In this document: piece by piece, positions 19,001 through 26,867 of the stretch
Layout: each line of letters begins with the position of its first letter
How positions within the stretch are numbered: position 1 is the stretch's first letter
Assembly: GCF_040545875.1 (NCBI RefSeq)
Contig: NZ_JBEPMR010000008.1
Reading direction: 5' to 3' (one strand)
DNA: 64,000 bases
DNA from: Faecalicatena_A orotica
GTDB lineage: Bacteria; Bacillota; Clostridia; Lachnospirales; Lachnospiraceae
The notes under the pieces: generated by a model
Database searches by the model: none
Told to the model about the DNA's origin: nothing
The model's input: only the letters and a program-made list of their open reading frames with translations
Made by a program: the position numbers and the translations under genes

Positions 19001-19487
19001 CCCCATGAAAGCCTGCCCTGCCTTCCAGTGTACTTTCAAACCTTTCACGGCTGTAACTGTGCCGCAAAAGACCGGTCACCTGATCCACACCCTCATACTG
19101 CTCCATATTGCGCAGTGTGCCTACGATCAGCAGCGGCTTACCTGCACTATTGCGTTTGATCTTTGTTCGGCCACTCAGCCAGATGTAGGTGCCGTTTGCC
19201 GTCAATGCCTGATACTCCAAATCCAGAGTGTCCTCTTCAGAGTTGATAAACGCCCCATACAGATCCCGCACCCTTGCCCGGTCATGGGGATGGATCCACT
19301 TAATCCCCGTTTTCAGACAGTTGGTCATGCGGTTTCCGGCAAGCCCCAGGTCAGAGACCATATTGGGGGACGCCGAGAGAACATCCGTTTCCAGATCCCA
19401 GACATATATATAATCGCTGCTGATCGATGCTACTGCATTATATAAAAACATTTCCATCCGGTCAGAGTCTATATCGAACAAATCCAT
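16095..19487 (-). CDS. PAS-GGDEF-EAL-PAS-PAS-PAS-GGDEF c-di-GMP enzyme
   Basis: A 1130-residue protein with an unusual order: PAS (1-135), a degenerate GGDEF (140-295, motif YDGDQF), a complete EAL (300-555), three tandem PAS domains (565-945) and a second, intact GGDEF (955-1128, FGGDEF about 1048). The EAL domain keeps GAEALLR, NVSF, ELTE, SMDDFGTGYSSL, KIDR and MEGVET. The protein thus has one probable phosphodiesterase and one probable diguanylate cyclase module, each preceded by its own PAS sensors, as if two proteins had fused. No membrane segment is visible. It lies 23 nt after the upstream gene and 24 nt before the hybrid kinase. Confidence 0.93.
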   Translation of the reverse strand: MDLFDIDSDRMEMFLYNAVASISSDYIYVWDLETDVLSASPNMVSDLGLAGNRMTNCLKTGIKWIHPHDRARVRDLYGAFINSEEDTLDLEYQALTANGTYIWLSGRTKIKRNSAGKPLLIVGTLRNMEQYEGVDQVTGLLRHSYSRERFESTLEGRAGFHGELLILGIDGFKNINILNSHSFGDLVLRTTAQDILKMLPEQVKLYRYDGDQFLLSGNNVRREEMLQIYENIRRYASEPHRANGSAYHFTVSGGIIAYPEEAHSWAEMEKGACAALRQAKENGKNQCVEFTAGLLNELQLSHCLTQSIDNGYQGFRLVFQPICGTDTLEVLGAEALLRYQMPDGREIPPAEFIPLLESSRLILPVGVWVLEQAIRVCKVWTEQKPDFVMDVNVSFVQLRDSSFCDKVAALLRKYGLPVRNLALELTESYFITDDARVNASLECLNEMRIELSMDDFGTGYSSLGRLSEIGMDVVKIDRYFVKALHISQYNHDFVESVIRLCHNLGKAVCMEGVETKEEWETISLLNADMVQGFYISRPVEQEAFFQNYLTSAYDSRSLVSSIDKEKLQRELENSKELLFSMLNATPLCLMLWNRQFEIMACNEKAVQLFGAEGKTEVVEHFYRFSPRYQAAGRTSIEMVHEKLTEVFVTGRSEFRWMHCDKAGSSIPVEVVSVRIPYRGDFVVASYTRDLRGEIELTEKRWKFRMRLKALLDATPLCLNLWDKEFHNTMCNREAVELFELESEQEYLDHFNLLSPERQPDGSLSSERSKERIQEAMQMGRIQFNWMHKKLDGELIPAEITLVRIEGLEEDGSVMVAGYTRDLRDQIRAEKAERLMARRVRAMVDSSPLACVLWNMCQEALDCNQIAVEMLGARDKEEVLHDFDSFMPLYQPDGSISTEKRKKTMSEIQENRRYVFEWVYMNRSGEHIPCEVTLVKAVIGDDDEDIIIAYSRDLRELKRSLDLIERLRQQACYDALTGCLTRKYFIELLSDRLQNGMKEPPVVLGLLDLDGFKNVNDTYGHEAGDMTLKRVIKRVGELLPEDAVIGRFGGDEFLLLLYETEQGSVSKLLQGLVERISHMQLEYQGNLFATSVSIGAVFQTPDDFCPDDLIRRADDALYQAKRNGRNRSVLI

Positions 19488-19510
19488 AGGAACACCTCCT
19501 TAAACCGCTT

Positions 19511-21619
19511 TTATGAAAGCGTTCTTCCAAAAGTCATCCGCTCGAACTCCTCCGGAGGTACTGGGCGGGAAAAGATATATCCCTGCAGCAGATCGCAGGT
19601 CGTCCCTTTCAAAAAATCCTTCTGCGCATCCGTTTCTACACCTTCTGCAACCGTAGTCATCTTCAGCTTGGCCGCCAGCTCAAGCACAGAAGTGACCACA
19701 TCCCGTTCCCGCGGGTTGTCCATTTCTTCAGAACCAAAGAACGCCTTGTCCAGCTTGATGGAATCAATGTCAATATCTTTCAGCACATTGAGCGAAGAAT
19801 AACCGCTGCCAAAATCGTCCATAGAGCAGTGATACCCGCCTCTGTGGAACGTTTCAATGATCTGCATCAGCACGTCCGGATTTTCAAATACCAGTGTTTC
19901 CGTCAGTTCAATCTCCAGCAGTTCTGCCGGGATGTTATACCGCTGACGGATATCCTCGTACCGCTTCAGGAAATCCCGGTCCAGCAGATGTGCCCGGGAC
20001 ATATTCACGGAAACCGGCACCGGCTTCTCACCATGACCGATCCATTTCCGCAGCATTGCGCACACACGTTCAAACACATAGAGATCCAGCTTTACAATAA
20101 ACATATTCTTTTCAAACAAAGGGATAAAATCATTGGGCGGGATCAGACCTCTCTCCGGGTCAAGCCACCTTACCAGTGCTTCCGCTCCCGCAATGGTCCC
20201 ATCGCGCAGCGACTGTTTCGGCTGGAGATACACGACGAACTGTTCTTTTTCAAGCGCATCACGCATCCGGTTTTCGATTTCTTTCTCCTTCATCAGCCGC
20301 AGCTGATCCAGCTCAGAATAAAACATGCAGATACACAGCTTTGCATCCGCTTTCCTGACGATATTCTCCCTGGCTACGTTTGCCCGGTCCTGAATCTGCA
20401 TGATGGGCAACTTTGGATCCTCCACATAATAGACGCCTGCTGTCAGGGAAAGGATATATTTCTGTTCTGCATCCTCGTTAAAGTGGTTGACCTTTTCTGC
20501 AATATCATTCAGACGCGCCTCTATTTCCCTTTTTTGCGCAGCTTTGAGCAGAAGGCTGTAGTTATCCGCAGAAGTGCGGCTCACATATTCCCCCTCCTCC
20601 AGAGAGCCGCGGATCACGCCATGTATGTATTTCAACACCTTATTTCCGCTTTCAACACCAAACATTTCATTGAGAAGCTTGAATTTCTGTACGTCCATCC
20701 AGACCAAGGCGTAAGTTCCGGCCGGGGCTGCTTTTATCGCCTCCTCGGCTTTCAGTTCAAAGCAGGTACGGTTAAAGCCGCCGGTCACCGGGTCCACAAA
20801 TGCCAGCTGCTCCAGCCGCATATTGGTTTCCTTCTGTATTTCCCGCTGCCGTGTAAGGTCAGTAATGTCGATATAAACCATCAGATAGACCGGGTCTCTG
20901 TCAATCGTATCAATACAATCTCCGTTTAACTGCAGCCAGACAGCATGTCCTTCTTTATCCCGTGCTTCCATCGTAAACCGGACTGGTTTTCCCTTTCGCA
21001 TGATAGGAAAGGACTCCCTAAGTGCCGCCTCATTTTCCGGTGTATTTAAGTTTACCAGGGCATTCTGCTCCCGATGATCAAAAAAATAAAGAAATCGTTC
21101 GTTGGCATCCACAAGTTCAATCTGGCTCTCCCTGATCCGGAATTTTGCGATAAAACCGGGGATGCTGTTGTAGGTAACTGTTTGTTCTTTCTGCATCCGG
21201 ATGATATCGCTGATATCGCTCATCACAGTATAAGCAATGTGGTATCCGTCAATGACATCTTCCGTGTATGTTCCAACCAGCCTGACCCAGATCATATGGC
21301 CATCCTTATGGCGCATTCTTGTGATATGCTCGTATCGTAACTCACCGGCTTCGAACGCCCCCATAGCAGCTGCCACGATCCCATCCCAATCGTCTGTATT
21401 ACTGCGGAAAAAGCGGTCACACTGGTTTTCAAATACCGCCTCATACTCTTCTTTCGGATATCCAATCAGGTCATAATAAAAATCGTTTGCCCAAACAACC
21501 GTAAAATGATCATCCAGAAGATGTTTGCTTACACTTACACGCATGGAAGTCATCAGAAGATTATACTCATCGTTTTCCACAAAGTTATTTCCCGATGGGC
21601 TGTGTTCATACTTTTTCAT
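19511..21619 (-). CDS. PAS-PAS-GGDEF-EAL protein, probable c-di-GMP phosphodiesterase
   Basis: A protein of about 702 residues. PAS1 (about 20-140) is of the same subtype as the tandem PAS domains of the neighbouring hybrid kinase. PAS2 (145-265), a GGDEF domain (280-435) and an EAL domain (440-695) follow. The GGDEF motif is replaced by SADNY (about 350), so cyclase activity should be lost; the domain may bind GTP or be structural. The EAL domain has all key motifs (GAEALVRW, NMSR, ELTE, SMDDFGSGYSSL, IKLDK, AEGVET). ATG 21619 is chosen because GGGGAG precedes it; ATG 21640 is an alternative. It is the first gene of the operon, with a TTGAAT-N17-TATAAT promoter at 21727-21755. Confidence 0.92.
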   Translation of the reverse strand: MKKYEHSPSGNNFVENDEYNLLMTSMRVSVSKHLLDDHFTVVWANDFYYDLIGYPKEEYEAVFENQCDRFFRSNTDDWDGIVAAAMGAFEAGELRYEHITRMRHKDGHMIWVRLVGTYTEDVIDGYHIAYTVMSDISDIIRMQKEQTVTYNSIPGFIAKFRIRESQIELVDANERFLYFFDHREQNALVNLNTPENEAALRESFPIMRKGKPVRFTMEARDKEGHAVWLQLNGDCIDTIDRDPVYLMVYIDITDLTRQREIQKETNMRLEQLAFVDPVTGGFNRTCFELKAEEAIKAAPAGTYALVWMDVQKFKLLNEMFGVESGNKVLKYIHGVIRGSLEEGEYVSRTSADNYSLLLKAAQKREIEARLNDIAEKVNHFNEDAEQKYILSLTAGVYYVEDPKLPIMQIQDRANVARENIVRKADAKLCICMFYSELDQLRLMKEKEIENRMRDALEKEQFVVYLQPKQSLRDGTIAGAEALVRWLDPERGLIPPNDFIPLFEKNMFIVKLDLYVFERVCAMLRKWIGHGEKPVPVSVNMSRAHLLDRDFLKRYEDIRQRYNIPAELLEIELTETLVFENPDVLMQIIETFHRGGYHCSMDDFGSGYSSLNVLKDIDIDSIKLDKAFFGSEEMDNPRERDVVTSVLELAAKLKMTTVAEGVETDAQKDFLKGTTCDLLQGYIFSRPVPPEEFERMTFGRTLS

Positions 21620-21726
21620 TTTCACATTCTCCCCTTTCATGTAGGGTAATAATAGTTATTTCTGTATATCTATCCATCGTTTAAACTGTTCTAATTAATT
21701 TTTATTGTGCTCATTTAATATTTTTT

Positions 21727-21755
21727 ATTATAAGCTATGTTTATAAATTATTCAA
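21727..21755 (-). promoter_or_regulatory. Promoter of the c-di-GMP signalling operon
   Basis: On the minus strand TTGAAT (21755-21750) and TATAAT (21732-21727) are 17 bp apart. This leaves an untranslated leader of roughly 100 nt before 21619. The leader is AT-rich and I see no riboswitch in it. Confidence 0.6.
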
Positions 21756-21828
21756 TAAAATAGTACCTTTAATGGTGTTAAAAATGTTAAAATATAAATA
21801 TCTTTGTAGTTACGGCTTTCCCGTTTCT

Positions 21829-21856
21829 TTGTATTTCGGAAAATATGTGGTATATT
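21829..21856 (+). promoter_or_regulatory. Promoter of the GntR-like regulator
   Basis: TTGTAT (21829-21834) and TATATT (21851-21856) are 16 bp apart, and the AGGAGG site of the gene follows at 21875-21880. Confidence 0.45.
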
Positions 21857-21891
21857 AAAGAAAATGATATCTTTAGGAGGATGAATTAAAC

Positions 21892-23340
21892 TTGGATGAA
21901 TTAAATCTATACAATATAGCCTACAAACATCTGTATAACTGTATTCTTTTCGGCTTATATCCTACCGGATCGAGCCTTCCTACCGTGCCCGATCTTTGCA
22001 AAACCTTTAATGTTTCCAGTGCCACCATTCACAACGCCCTGAGGCTTCTGGAGGAAGAGAATTATGTATCCCTGAGCCAGGGGCGGAGTGCGATTGTTAC
22101 TTATGATATTAAAGAAGAGGAATGCCGGACAGAATACAGGGCTTACAGCTATGCTACAAAAGATGCACTGCTGGACCTGTGTGATACGATGATGCTGATA
22201 TGGCCGGAGGTTATGCTGCAGGGATTGAAATTATGCAATAAAGAAGATTTGAAAAAGCTGACAGAAATTTTTGAACGAATGTCCCCTTACAACGAATATC
22301 CGTTCTTTGATTTTTTTCTTCATATCCTGAAAACCCTGGGGAATCCACTTTTTCTCAACTTATATCTGAGCGCAACCTTCTTTGGGCACCCCACGATTAT
22401 GCATGCGGGGGATAAGGCATATATCTATGGTTATATGACCTATTTAAAAAGGGAAACTGCACAGATACTTTCTCTGCGTAAGGCATCTGATTACACACAG
22501 CTAAAAGATTTGCTGGTCCGCCTTTACCGGAAACAGATTGAAGGGGTGCATCTGTATTATGACTCACTGCCTATGCCCGAGTACCCGGTTAAGCCTATCC
22601 CCTATGAGTGGAATTATTTCTCGGAACGTCCGCTGGTCAGTTTTAATCTGGCTATGAAACTTCTCCGGCAAATTTATTCTTCTTTGGGAAATCAGGAATT
22701 CCTCCCCTCGTTTACTGCTCTGGCGAAACAGTATTCTATGCCATTAATTACGGTGCGCCGGGCAGTGAAAATACTTAGCGACATCGGAATTGTAGAGACG
22801 ATCCCCGGAAAAGGGACACGGGTACTGGTGGGATTTGATAACCCGGCGCCGATTTCCAAACTCTCTACCCCCAACCTGAAAAAAGCCCTGCTGCAATATT
22901 TACAAAGCATGCAGATTATCCTGATAATCTGTAAAGATGCAGCCCGGTCTGTTTTTCCTACGCTGACGGATACTTCCATTCAAAGTACCATATCCTGGCT
23001 GAAAAATATTCAGATGTCCAAGGATTACTACATGACATTCGGTATCTGTTTCGTCCTGCTGAAAGAGAACGCACAATCGCCAGCTTTACGTCAGATACTG
23101 GGCGGACTGATGTACTTTCAGTATCTGGGGTATCCGCTCAATGATATGAAACCATACGATTTTAGATTTGATTCCCGGTCAACCACGACCCTGCTGAAAA
23201 GTCTGGAAGAAAGAGATTCTGAGCTGTTTGCCACAGAACTACAGTATCTGGCCCTTGATATCTTTAAGGCTGGAAAAGAAAAACTCATTGCCGGTGGTAT
23301 TCATGAAGCCGATGCCCTCATGCTGCCGACCTTCGATTAA
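21892..23340 (+). CDS. GntR-like regulator with two winged-HTH domains
   Basis: A 482-residue protein holding two GntR-type winged HTH domains. The first is at about 5-75 (GSSLPTVPDLCKTFNVSSAT, then IHNALRLLEEENYVSLSQGR). The second is at about 265-325 (FLPSFTALAKQYSMPLITVR, then RAVKILSDIGIVETIPGKGT). All-helical regions of 140-190 residues follow each; no FCD, UTRA or aminotransferase domain is recognisable. Translation probably starts at TTG 21892, 11 nt after AGGAGG; an ATG at 21881 opens only a two-codon frame. It is divergent from the c-di-GMP operon and is the best candidate to regulate it. The duplicated HTH suggests one chain may act like a dimer. Confidence 0.8.
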   Translation: MDELNLYNIAYKHLYNCILFGLYPTGSSLPTVPDLCKTFNVSSATIHNALRLLEEENYVSLSQGRSAIVTYDIKEEECRTEYRAYSYATKDALLDLCDTMMLIWPEVMLQGLKLCNKEDLKKLTEIFERMSPYNEYPFFDFFLHILKTLGNPLFLNLYLSATFFGHPTIMHAGDKAYIYGYMTYLKRETAQILSLRKASDYTQLKDLLVRLYRKQIEGVHLYYDSLPMPEYPVKPIPYEWNYFSERPLVSFNLAMKLLRQIYSSLGNQEFLPSFTALAKQYSMPLITVRRAVKILSDIGIVETIPGKGTRVLVGFDNPAPISKLSTPNLKKALLQYLQSMQIILIICKDAARSVFPTLTDTSIQSTISWLKNIQMSKDYYMTFGICFVLLKENAQSPALRQILGGLMYFQYLGYPLNDMKPYDFRFDSRSTTTLLKSLEERDSELFATELQYLALDIFKAGKEKLIAGGIHEADALMLPTFD

Positions 23341-23361
23341 GGGTTAATCTATTAGGAAACA

Positions 23362-23408
23362 AAAAAGCAGAGCAGCCATACGCCCACAGGCGCGGCCCTC
23401 TGCTTTTT
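23362..23408. terminator. Bidirectional terminator between convergent genes
   Basis: AAAAAGCAGAG (23362-23372) and CTCTGCTTTTT (23398-23408) form a stem with A/T tracts on both sides. It can stop the GntR-like gene (+) and the methyltransferase gene (-). Confidence 0.8.
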
Positions 23409-23445
23409 CTCTATTACACGAAAGATATAACAATGTTTCAAACCT

Positions 23446-24276
23446 TTACTTTGTAAAAACACCACAAATCGTTTCGCCTGTGTCTGAATATTCCTTTCCT
23501 GCTACATCACCATAAATTTCAAACATAAAGAAACCTGCACCTTGGATTTCTGACAGCAGCTTTTCTTTAGTAAAAAAATGATCCCAGACATTATAACAGC
23601 TTATAGTTTCATCAGTTAAAACAACACATTGGCGAAGTTCCGTAGCATCCTCGTCATCATATTGGTATACAGACTCCAAACAAATATGTGGTTTTTCGCA
23701 CCAAAACCCGCCTGCCTCACAACATTCCCATGACCGGCTTTCTTTCTGTCTCATAATCGGTGTAAAAACATCAACAATAAACTTCCCATTTTTCTTTAAT
23801 GCCCGATAAATCTTTTTCACTAAATGAAGCCGGTCAGATACCGGCATCACTGCATAGTCACAGTAAATTAACGTTATTACATCGAACTGCTCTGTATAAT
23901 CAATCGTCAGGTAGTCCTGATAAAAATATTCGATTGCAGCGTCATGCAGTAATGATTGTTCTTTTGCATACTCAATAGAACGTTTGGAAAAGTCCACTCC
24001 TGTCACAGAGTATCCTGCATTGTAAAAACGCTGGGCGTATAAACCGGGACCACATCCCAAATCAAGTAAGAATTTGTATTGGGTCGGCGGGGTAATTTTA
24101 GAAATCCATTCAACTGATTTGTCTAGAAATTCATGCCTGCGGGTTGCCGCGTCCTCAAGTGGATTCAGGTGCGCCGCCAGCATCCCCTTTGATATATGTA
24201 TGTCATTCCAGAAATCTCCTGTACTTGGAGCATATAGCTGTGGTTTCTTTAAATAACCACTTAATTCATTCATCAT
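23446..24276 (-). CDS. SAM-dependent class I methyltransferase
   Basis: A 276-residue soluble protein with the Rossmann methyltransferase motif I LLDLGCGPGLYAQRF, an acidic end of strand 2 at VTGVDFSKRSIEYAK, and motif post-I/IV around FDVITLIYCDYAVM. It is similar to the ubiquinone/tRNA-type methyltransferases (Methyltransf_25 or 11 groups), which methylate small molecules; the substrate is unknown. A GGAGGAAG site precedes the start. It stands alone between a terminator and the divergently placed promoter region at 24280-24370. Confidence 0.85.
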   Translation of the reverse strand: MMNELSGYLKKPQLYAPSTGDFWNDIHISKGMLAAHLNPLEDAATRRHEFLDKSVEWISKITPPTQYKFLLDLGCGPGLYAQRFYNAGYSVTGVDFSKRSIEYAKEQSLLHDAAIEYFYQDYLTIDYTEQFDVITLIYCDYAVMPVSDRLHLVKKIYRALKKNGKFIVDVFTPIMRQKESRSWECCEAGGFWCEKPHICLESVYQYDDEDATELRQCVVLTDETISCYNVWDHFFTKEKLLSEIQGAGFFMFEIYGDVAGKEYSDTGETICGVFTK

Positions 24277-24370
24277 AATACTTCCTCCAAAAGCATTCGC
24301 TTTTTCCTATACAATGGTGCTTCTGTGAATACGCTACCACTTATCATAATGCACCACCGCCTCTTTTCTT

Positions 24371-25120
24371 TCACTTCTTCAGTATTTTTTTCAAATGTGC
24401 AACATCTAACAAATTTACCGTTTCGAATTTCCCCTTATAAAATACTGCCCAGTTATTGAAAACACAAGGCAGTTCCTTTGCCTTCTGCAGCGTGTCTATC
24501 TGAATAAATGAAGCCGGGATATCGTGTACAAAACAATATTCTTTTAAGATTTCAATATTTTGATAAATATAAGGGCACTGCGTATCATAATAGATCGTCA
24601 GTTCTTCACTCTCAATCACACACAACTTTGCATTCTGATTAAATGCCGGAACTGTTCCATCAAAAGAAAGCGCAAGTAACTCATATCCACTGTCAGTGGT
24701 ATCTACAACCTCAAAACCACATTTTTTCGCGAAAGACTGGTCTGAAAGCCATGCTTTTTGCTTTATCGCCCCAAGCATACATATTCCGGATTTCCCTTTT
24801 TCCTTCGCATCCGCAATACAATACTCCATTAACAATTTTGCATACCCCTTCCCCCGATAATCACCTAAAACCCACAGGCAATAAATATAATAATAATTAT
24901 CTCCCGTAATGGGGACCCATGCAGTTTCCAAAGGGGCATACTCAATAAATACGGTCCCTTTTACATCCAGTTTTCTAAAAGTATGTCCTTCTTTTAGCCT
25001 TTCAGAAATCCATTGTCTTTTAGCCTCCACACCCGGATGCAGCTTTTTGGTACGGATAATGCAGCACAAATGTTCATTGGCGAGATTTTCTGCCGTCAAA
25101 TTTACAAACTCTTCACTCAT
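24371..25120 (-). CDS. GNAT acetyltransferase with C-terminal YoaP-like domain
   Basis: The 249-residue protein starts with a GNAT domain (about 1-150; acetyl-CoA motif YRGKGYAKLLM after YYYIYCLWVLG) and ends with a YoaP-like domain (about 180-248). In the latter, YYDTQCPYIYQNIEILKEYC and a later LPCVFNNWAVFYKGKF resemble a thioredoxin-like strand-helix pattern. YoaP-type proteins are common in Firmicutes but have no settled function. Its ATG lies 3 nt after the stop of the AraC gene, whose stop codon overlaps the ribosome site, so the two are coupled. Confidence 0.82.
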   Translation of the reverse strand: MSEEFVNLTAENLANEHLCCIIRTKKLHPGVEAKRQWISERLKEGHTFRKLDVKGTVFIEYAPLETAWVPITGDNYYYIYCLWVLGDYRGKGYAKLLMEYCIADAKEKGKSGICMLGAIKQKAWLSDQSFAKKCGFEVVDTTDSGYELLALSFDGTVPAFNQNAKLCVIESEELTIYYDTQCPYIYQNIEILKEYCFVHDIPASFIQIDTLQKAKELPCVFNNWAVFYKGKFETVNLLDVAHLKKILKK

Positions 25121-25123
25121 ATT

Positions 25124-25987
25124 TCAATTTACCTCGTTTTCAATTATAATTTCCCTAGCCGGCAATGTATCACTAAATATCCTCTGGTACTGCTTTGGCG
25201 TCAGCCCGATAAATTCTTTAAAATAGTTTGTAAAATGGCTTTGATCGGAAAAGCCCGTCATTCCCGCGACATCGATTGGTCCAATCCCCTGTTCCAGCAG
25301 TTTCTTTGCCCTCTCTATGCGTATGGTCTGCAAATAACGGTATGGTGATACCCCCACTTCTTTTGTAAAAGACCGCAGGAGGTAAGATTTTCCGGCCCCA
25401 ATCATGGACGCCAGATCGTCCAATGCAATATTTTCAGCCAGATGCTGTTCCATGTAGCTGCAAAGCATTTTTGTCTTCTCTCCCGGCCCGTCATCTCCAG
25501 CCGTTTCAAACGGAGCGGCATATTCCTGCAGAATCTGGTCTATCAGGCAAAATAAGGACTCTTCTTTTTTCAGCTTTGGCATATCCAAAAGCATCGCTTC
25601 ATACACCTCTGCTACCGACAGCGCAATTTCACTTTGATAAACGACATTTTGTGTGAAATGAGGAATGTAATCCTTCCCTGTGATTTCTCTGGCAATGCTG
25701 AGCATGACATCTGTGTGAATATTCACGGCACGGTAATCCAGCAGTTCCCTGCCTATAGGCGCACAATAATGGTTGTCCCTTGGATTAAATAAAATCAGGT
25801 CGCCGGCTTTCAAATCGTACTCCTGCCCCTTACACCAAAGATGGCGCTTTCCGCCTTCGATGAACCCAATCACATAATATTCATGAAAATGATTTGGAAA
25901 CTTCTGTACAATGCCGCTTAACTGATATGCCTCTATTCCCAGATCACGGTCATAATAAATATGGCGCTGTTCCTGATTTCCACTCAT
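25124..25987 (-). CDS. AraC family transcriptional regulator
   Basis: A 287-residue regulator. The N-terminal cupin sensor domain covers about 15-150 (FPNHFHEYYVIGFIEGGKRH, then LKAGDLILFNPRDNHYCAPI). A two-HTH AraC domain covers about 175-275 (DDLASMIGAGKSYLLRSFTK, then GFSDQSHFTNYFKEFIGLTP). The sensor class usually binds a small molecule. It forms an operon with the GNAT-YoaP gene and probably regulates it. The start at 25987 is placed by the family's N-terminus and a GGAGGTAAG site. Confidence 0.9.
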   Translation of the reverse strand: MSGNQEQRHIYYDRDLGIEAYQLSGIVQKFPNHFHEYYVIGFIEGGKRHLWCKGQEYDLKAGDLILFNPRDNHYCAPIGRELLDYRAVNIHTDVMLSIAREITGKDYIPHFTQNVVYQSEIALSVAEVYEAMLLDMPKLKKEESLFCLIDQILQEYAAPFETAGDDGPGEKTKMLCSYMEQHLAENIALDDLASMIGAGKSYLLRSFTKEVGVSPYRYLQTIRIERAKKLLEQGIGPIDVAGMTGFSDQSHFTNYFKEFIGLTPKQYQRIFSDTLPAREIIIENEVN

Positions 25988-26086
25988 GCCAGCTTACCTC
26001 CTATGCTTCATATTAAATAATTTTACCATCCCGGCGTAAATTTTTCTTGCAAGATATGGCACAAGTGGAAAATCTCCGGTATCCTG

Positions 26087-26578
26087 CTACTCGTAGTTTG
26101 ATTTTTCCCATGCTTTCACTTCGTTTAATAATAATGTCCGGATAAACGGATTGTTTTCAGGGCAGGCAAGAAACATAAAAGCGCTGCTGCGGCATTTCTG
26201 GTAGTGCTCCCCCTTCATCCAAAAGTCATAGCCCATTGAACACCTCGGATTACAGGCATTCGGATCTGCCATACGCTTACATATAGGCGCTTTCTGAATC
26301 GAGCGGGCCATCTCATCCGGCAGTGTTTCCAAAACCTCTTCATACTCATTCACATGAACTCCATAAATCCGGACAAGCATGCCCTTTTTCCGGAATACAT
26401 AATTGGCGACTGTCTTCTTATTATATATGTAAGAAACCATGTAACCGCTTTTGGCAGTCTTAATCTCTATCTTACATCCATGCTCCATTAACCTGTCATG
26501 TAACTCTTTTACAAAATCCTGGTTCTCCGCCGGAACCGTGGCAATAAAATCGTTAAACTCTGTCTTCTCCATAATCAT
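26087..26578 (-). CDS. Conserved hypothetical protein with a Cys cluster
   Basis: A 163-residue soluble protein. The N-terminal half (to about 95) looks like an alpha/beta domain with a strand-rich middle (SGYMVSYIYNKKTVANYVFR). The C-terminal half has six or more Cys (ICKRMADPNACNPRCSMGYD, then YQKCRSSAFMFLACPEN), which could bind metal. I do not recognise an established domain name. It is a single gene with AGAGGA before the start and no obvious partner. The function is unknown. Confidence 0.65.
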   Translation of the reverse strand: MIMEKTEFNDFIATVPAENQDFVKELHDRLMEHGCKIEIKTAKSGYMVSYIYNKKTVANYVFRKKGMLVRIYGVHVNEYEEVLETLPDEMARSIQKAPICKRMADPNACNPRCSMGYDFWMKGEHYQKCRSSAFMFLACPENNPFIRTLLLNEVKAWEKSNYE

Positions 26579-26742
26579 TAATTCCTCTCTGCTTTTTTGT
26601 CTGTATTTTTCTGATTATAACTTAAATAGCAGAATATTACCTCTCTTTTACTGCACCTTTCGGATAGGTCGTATAATGTATTTTATCATCCTCCCCTATC
26701 CTGTAAAGCAGGAGATTGTTTCCACATTTTATATTCCACTAA

Positions 26743-26815
26743 TAAAAGACAGGCGGGCTGTCAATGACTGGCATATGCCCACTTATCTGCCATTGACCGG
26801 TCCGCCTGCTTTTAC
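26743..26815 (-). terminator. Long imperfect hairpin, likely terminator of the PNPOx-like gene
   Basis: The arms AGGCGG..GTCAATG and CATTGAC..CCGCCT pair over about 20 bp with small bulges. The ends are flanked by AAAAG and CTTTTA, so a terminator could work for the minus-strand gene ending at 26868. Confidence 0.6.
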
Positions 26816-26867
26816 TGTTTGTTCCGTAAAAATAATAGGATATTGACAATCCGCTTCGCTGTGTCTG

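Noticed and set aside
19829..20929. Plus-strand frame of 366 codons opposite the first c-di-GMP gene
   Set aside because: The minus strand has clear PAS, GGDEF and EAL domains throughout; the opposite frame has no recognisable domain and no ribosome site.
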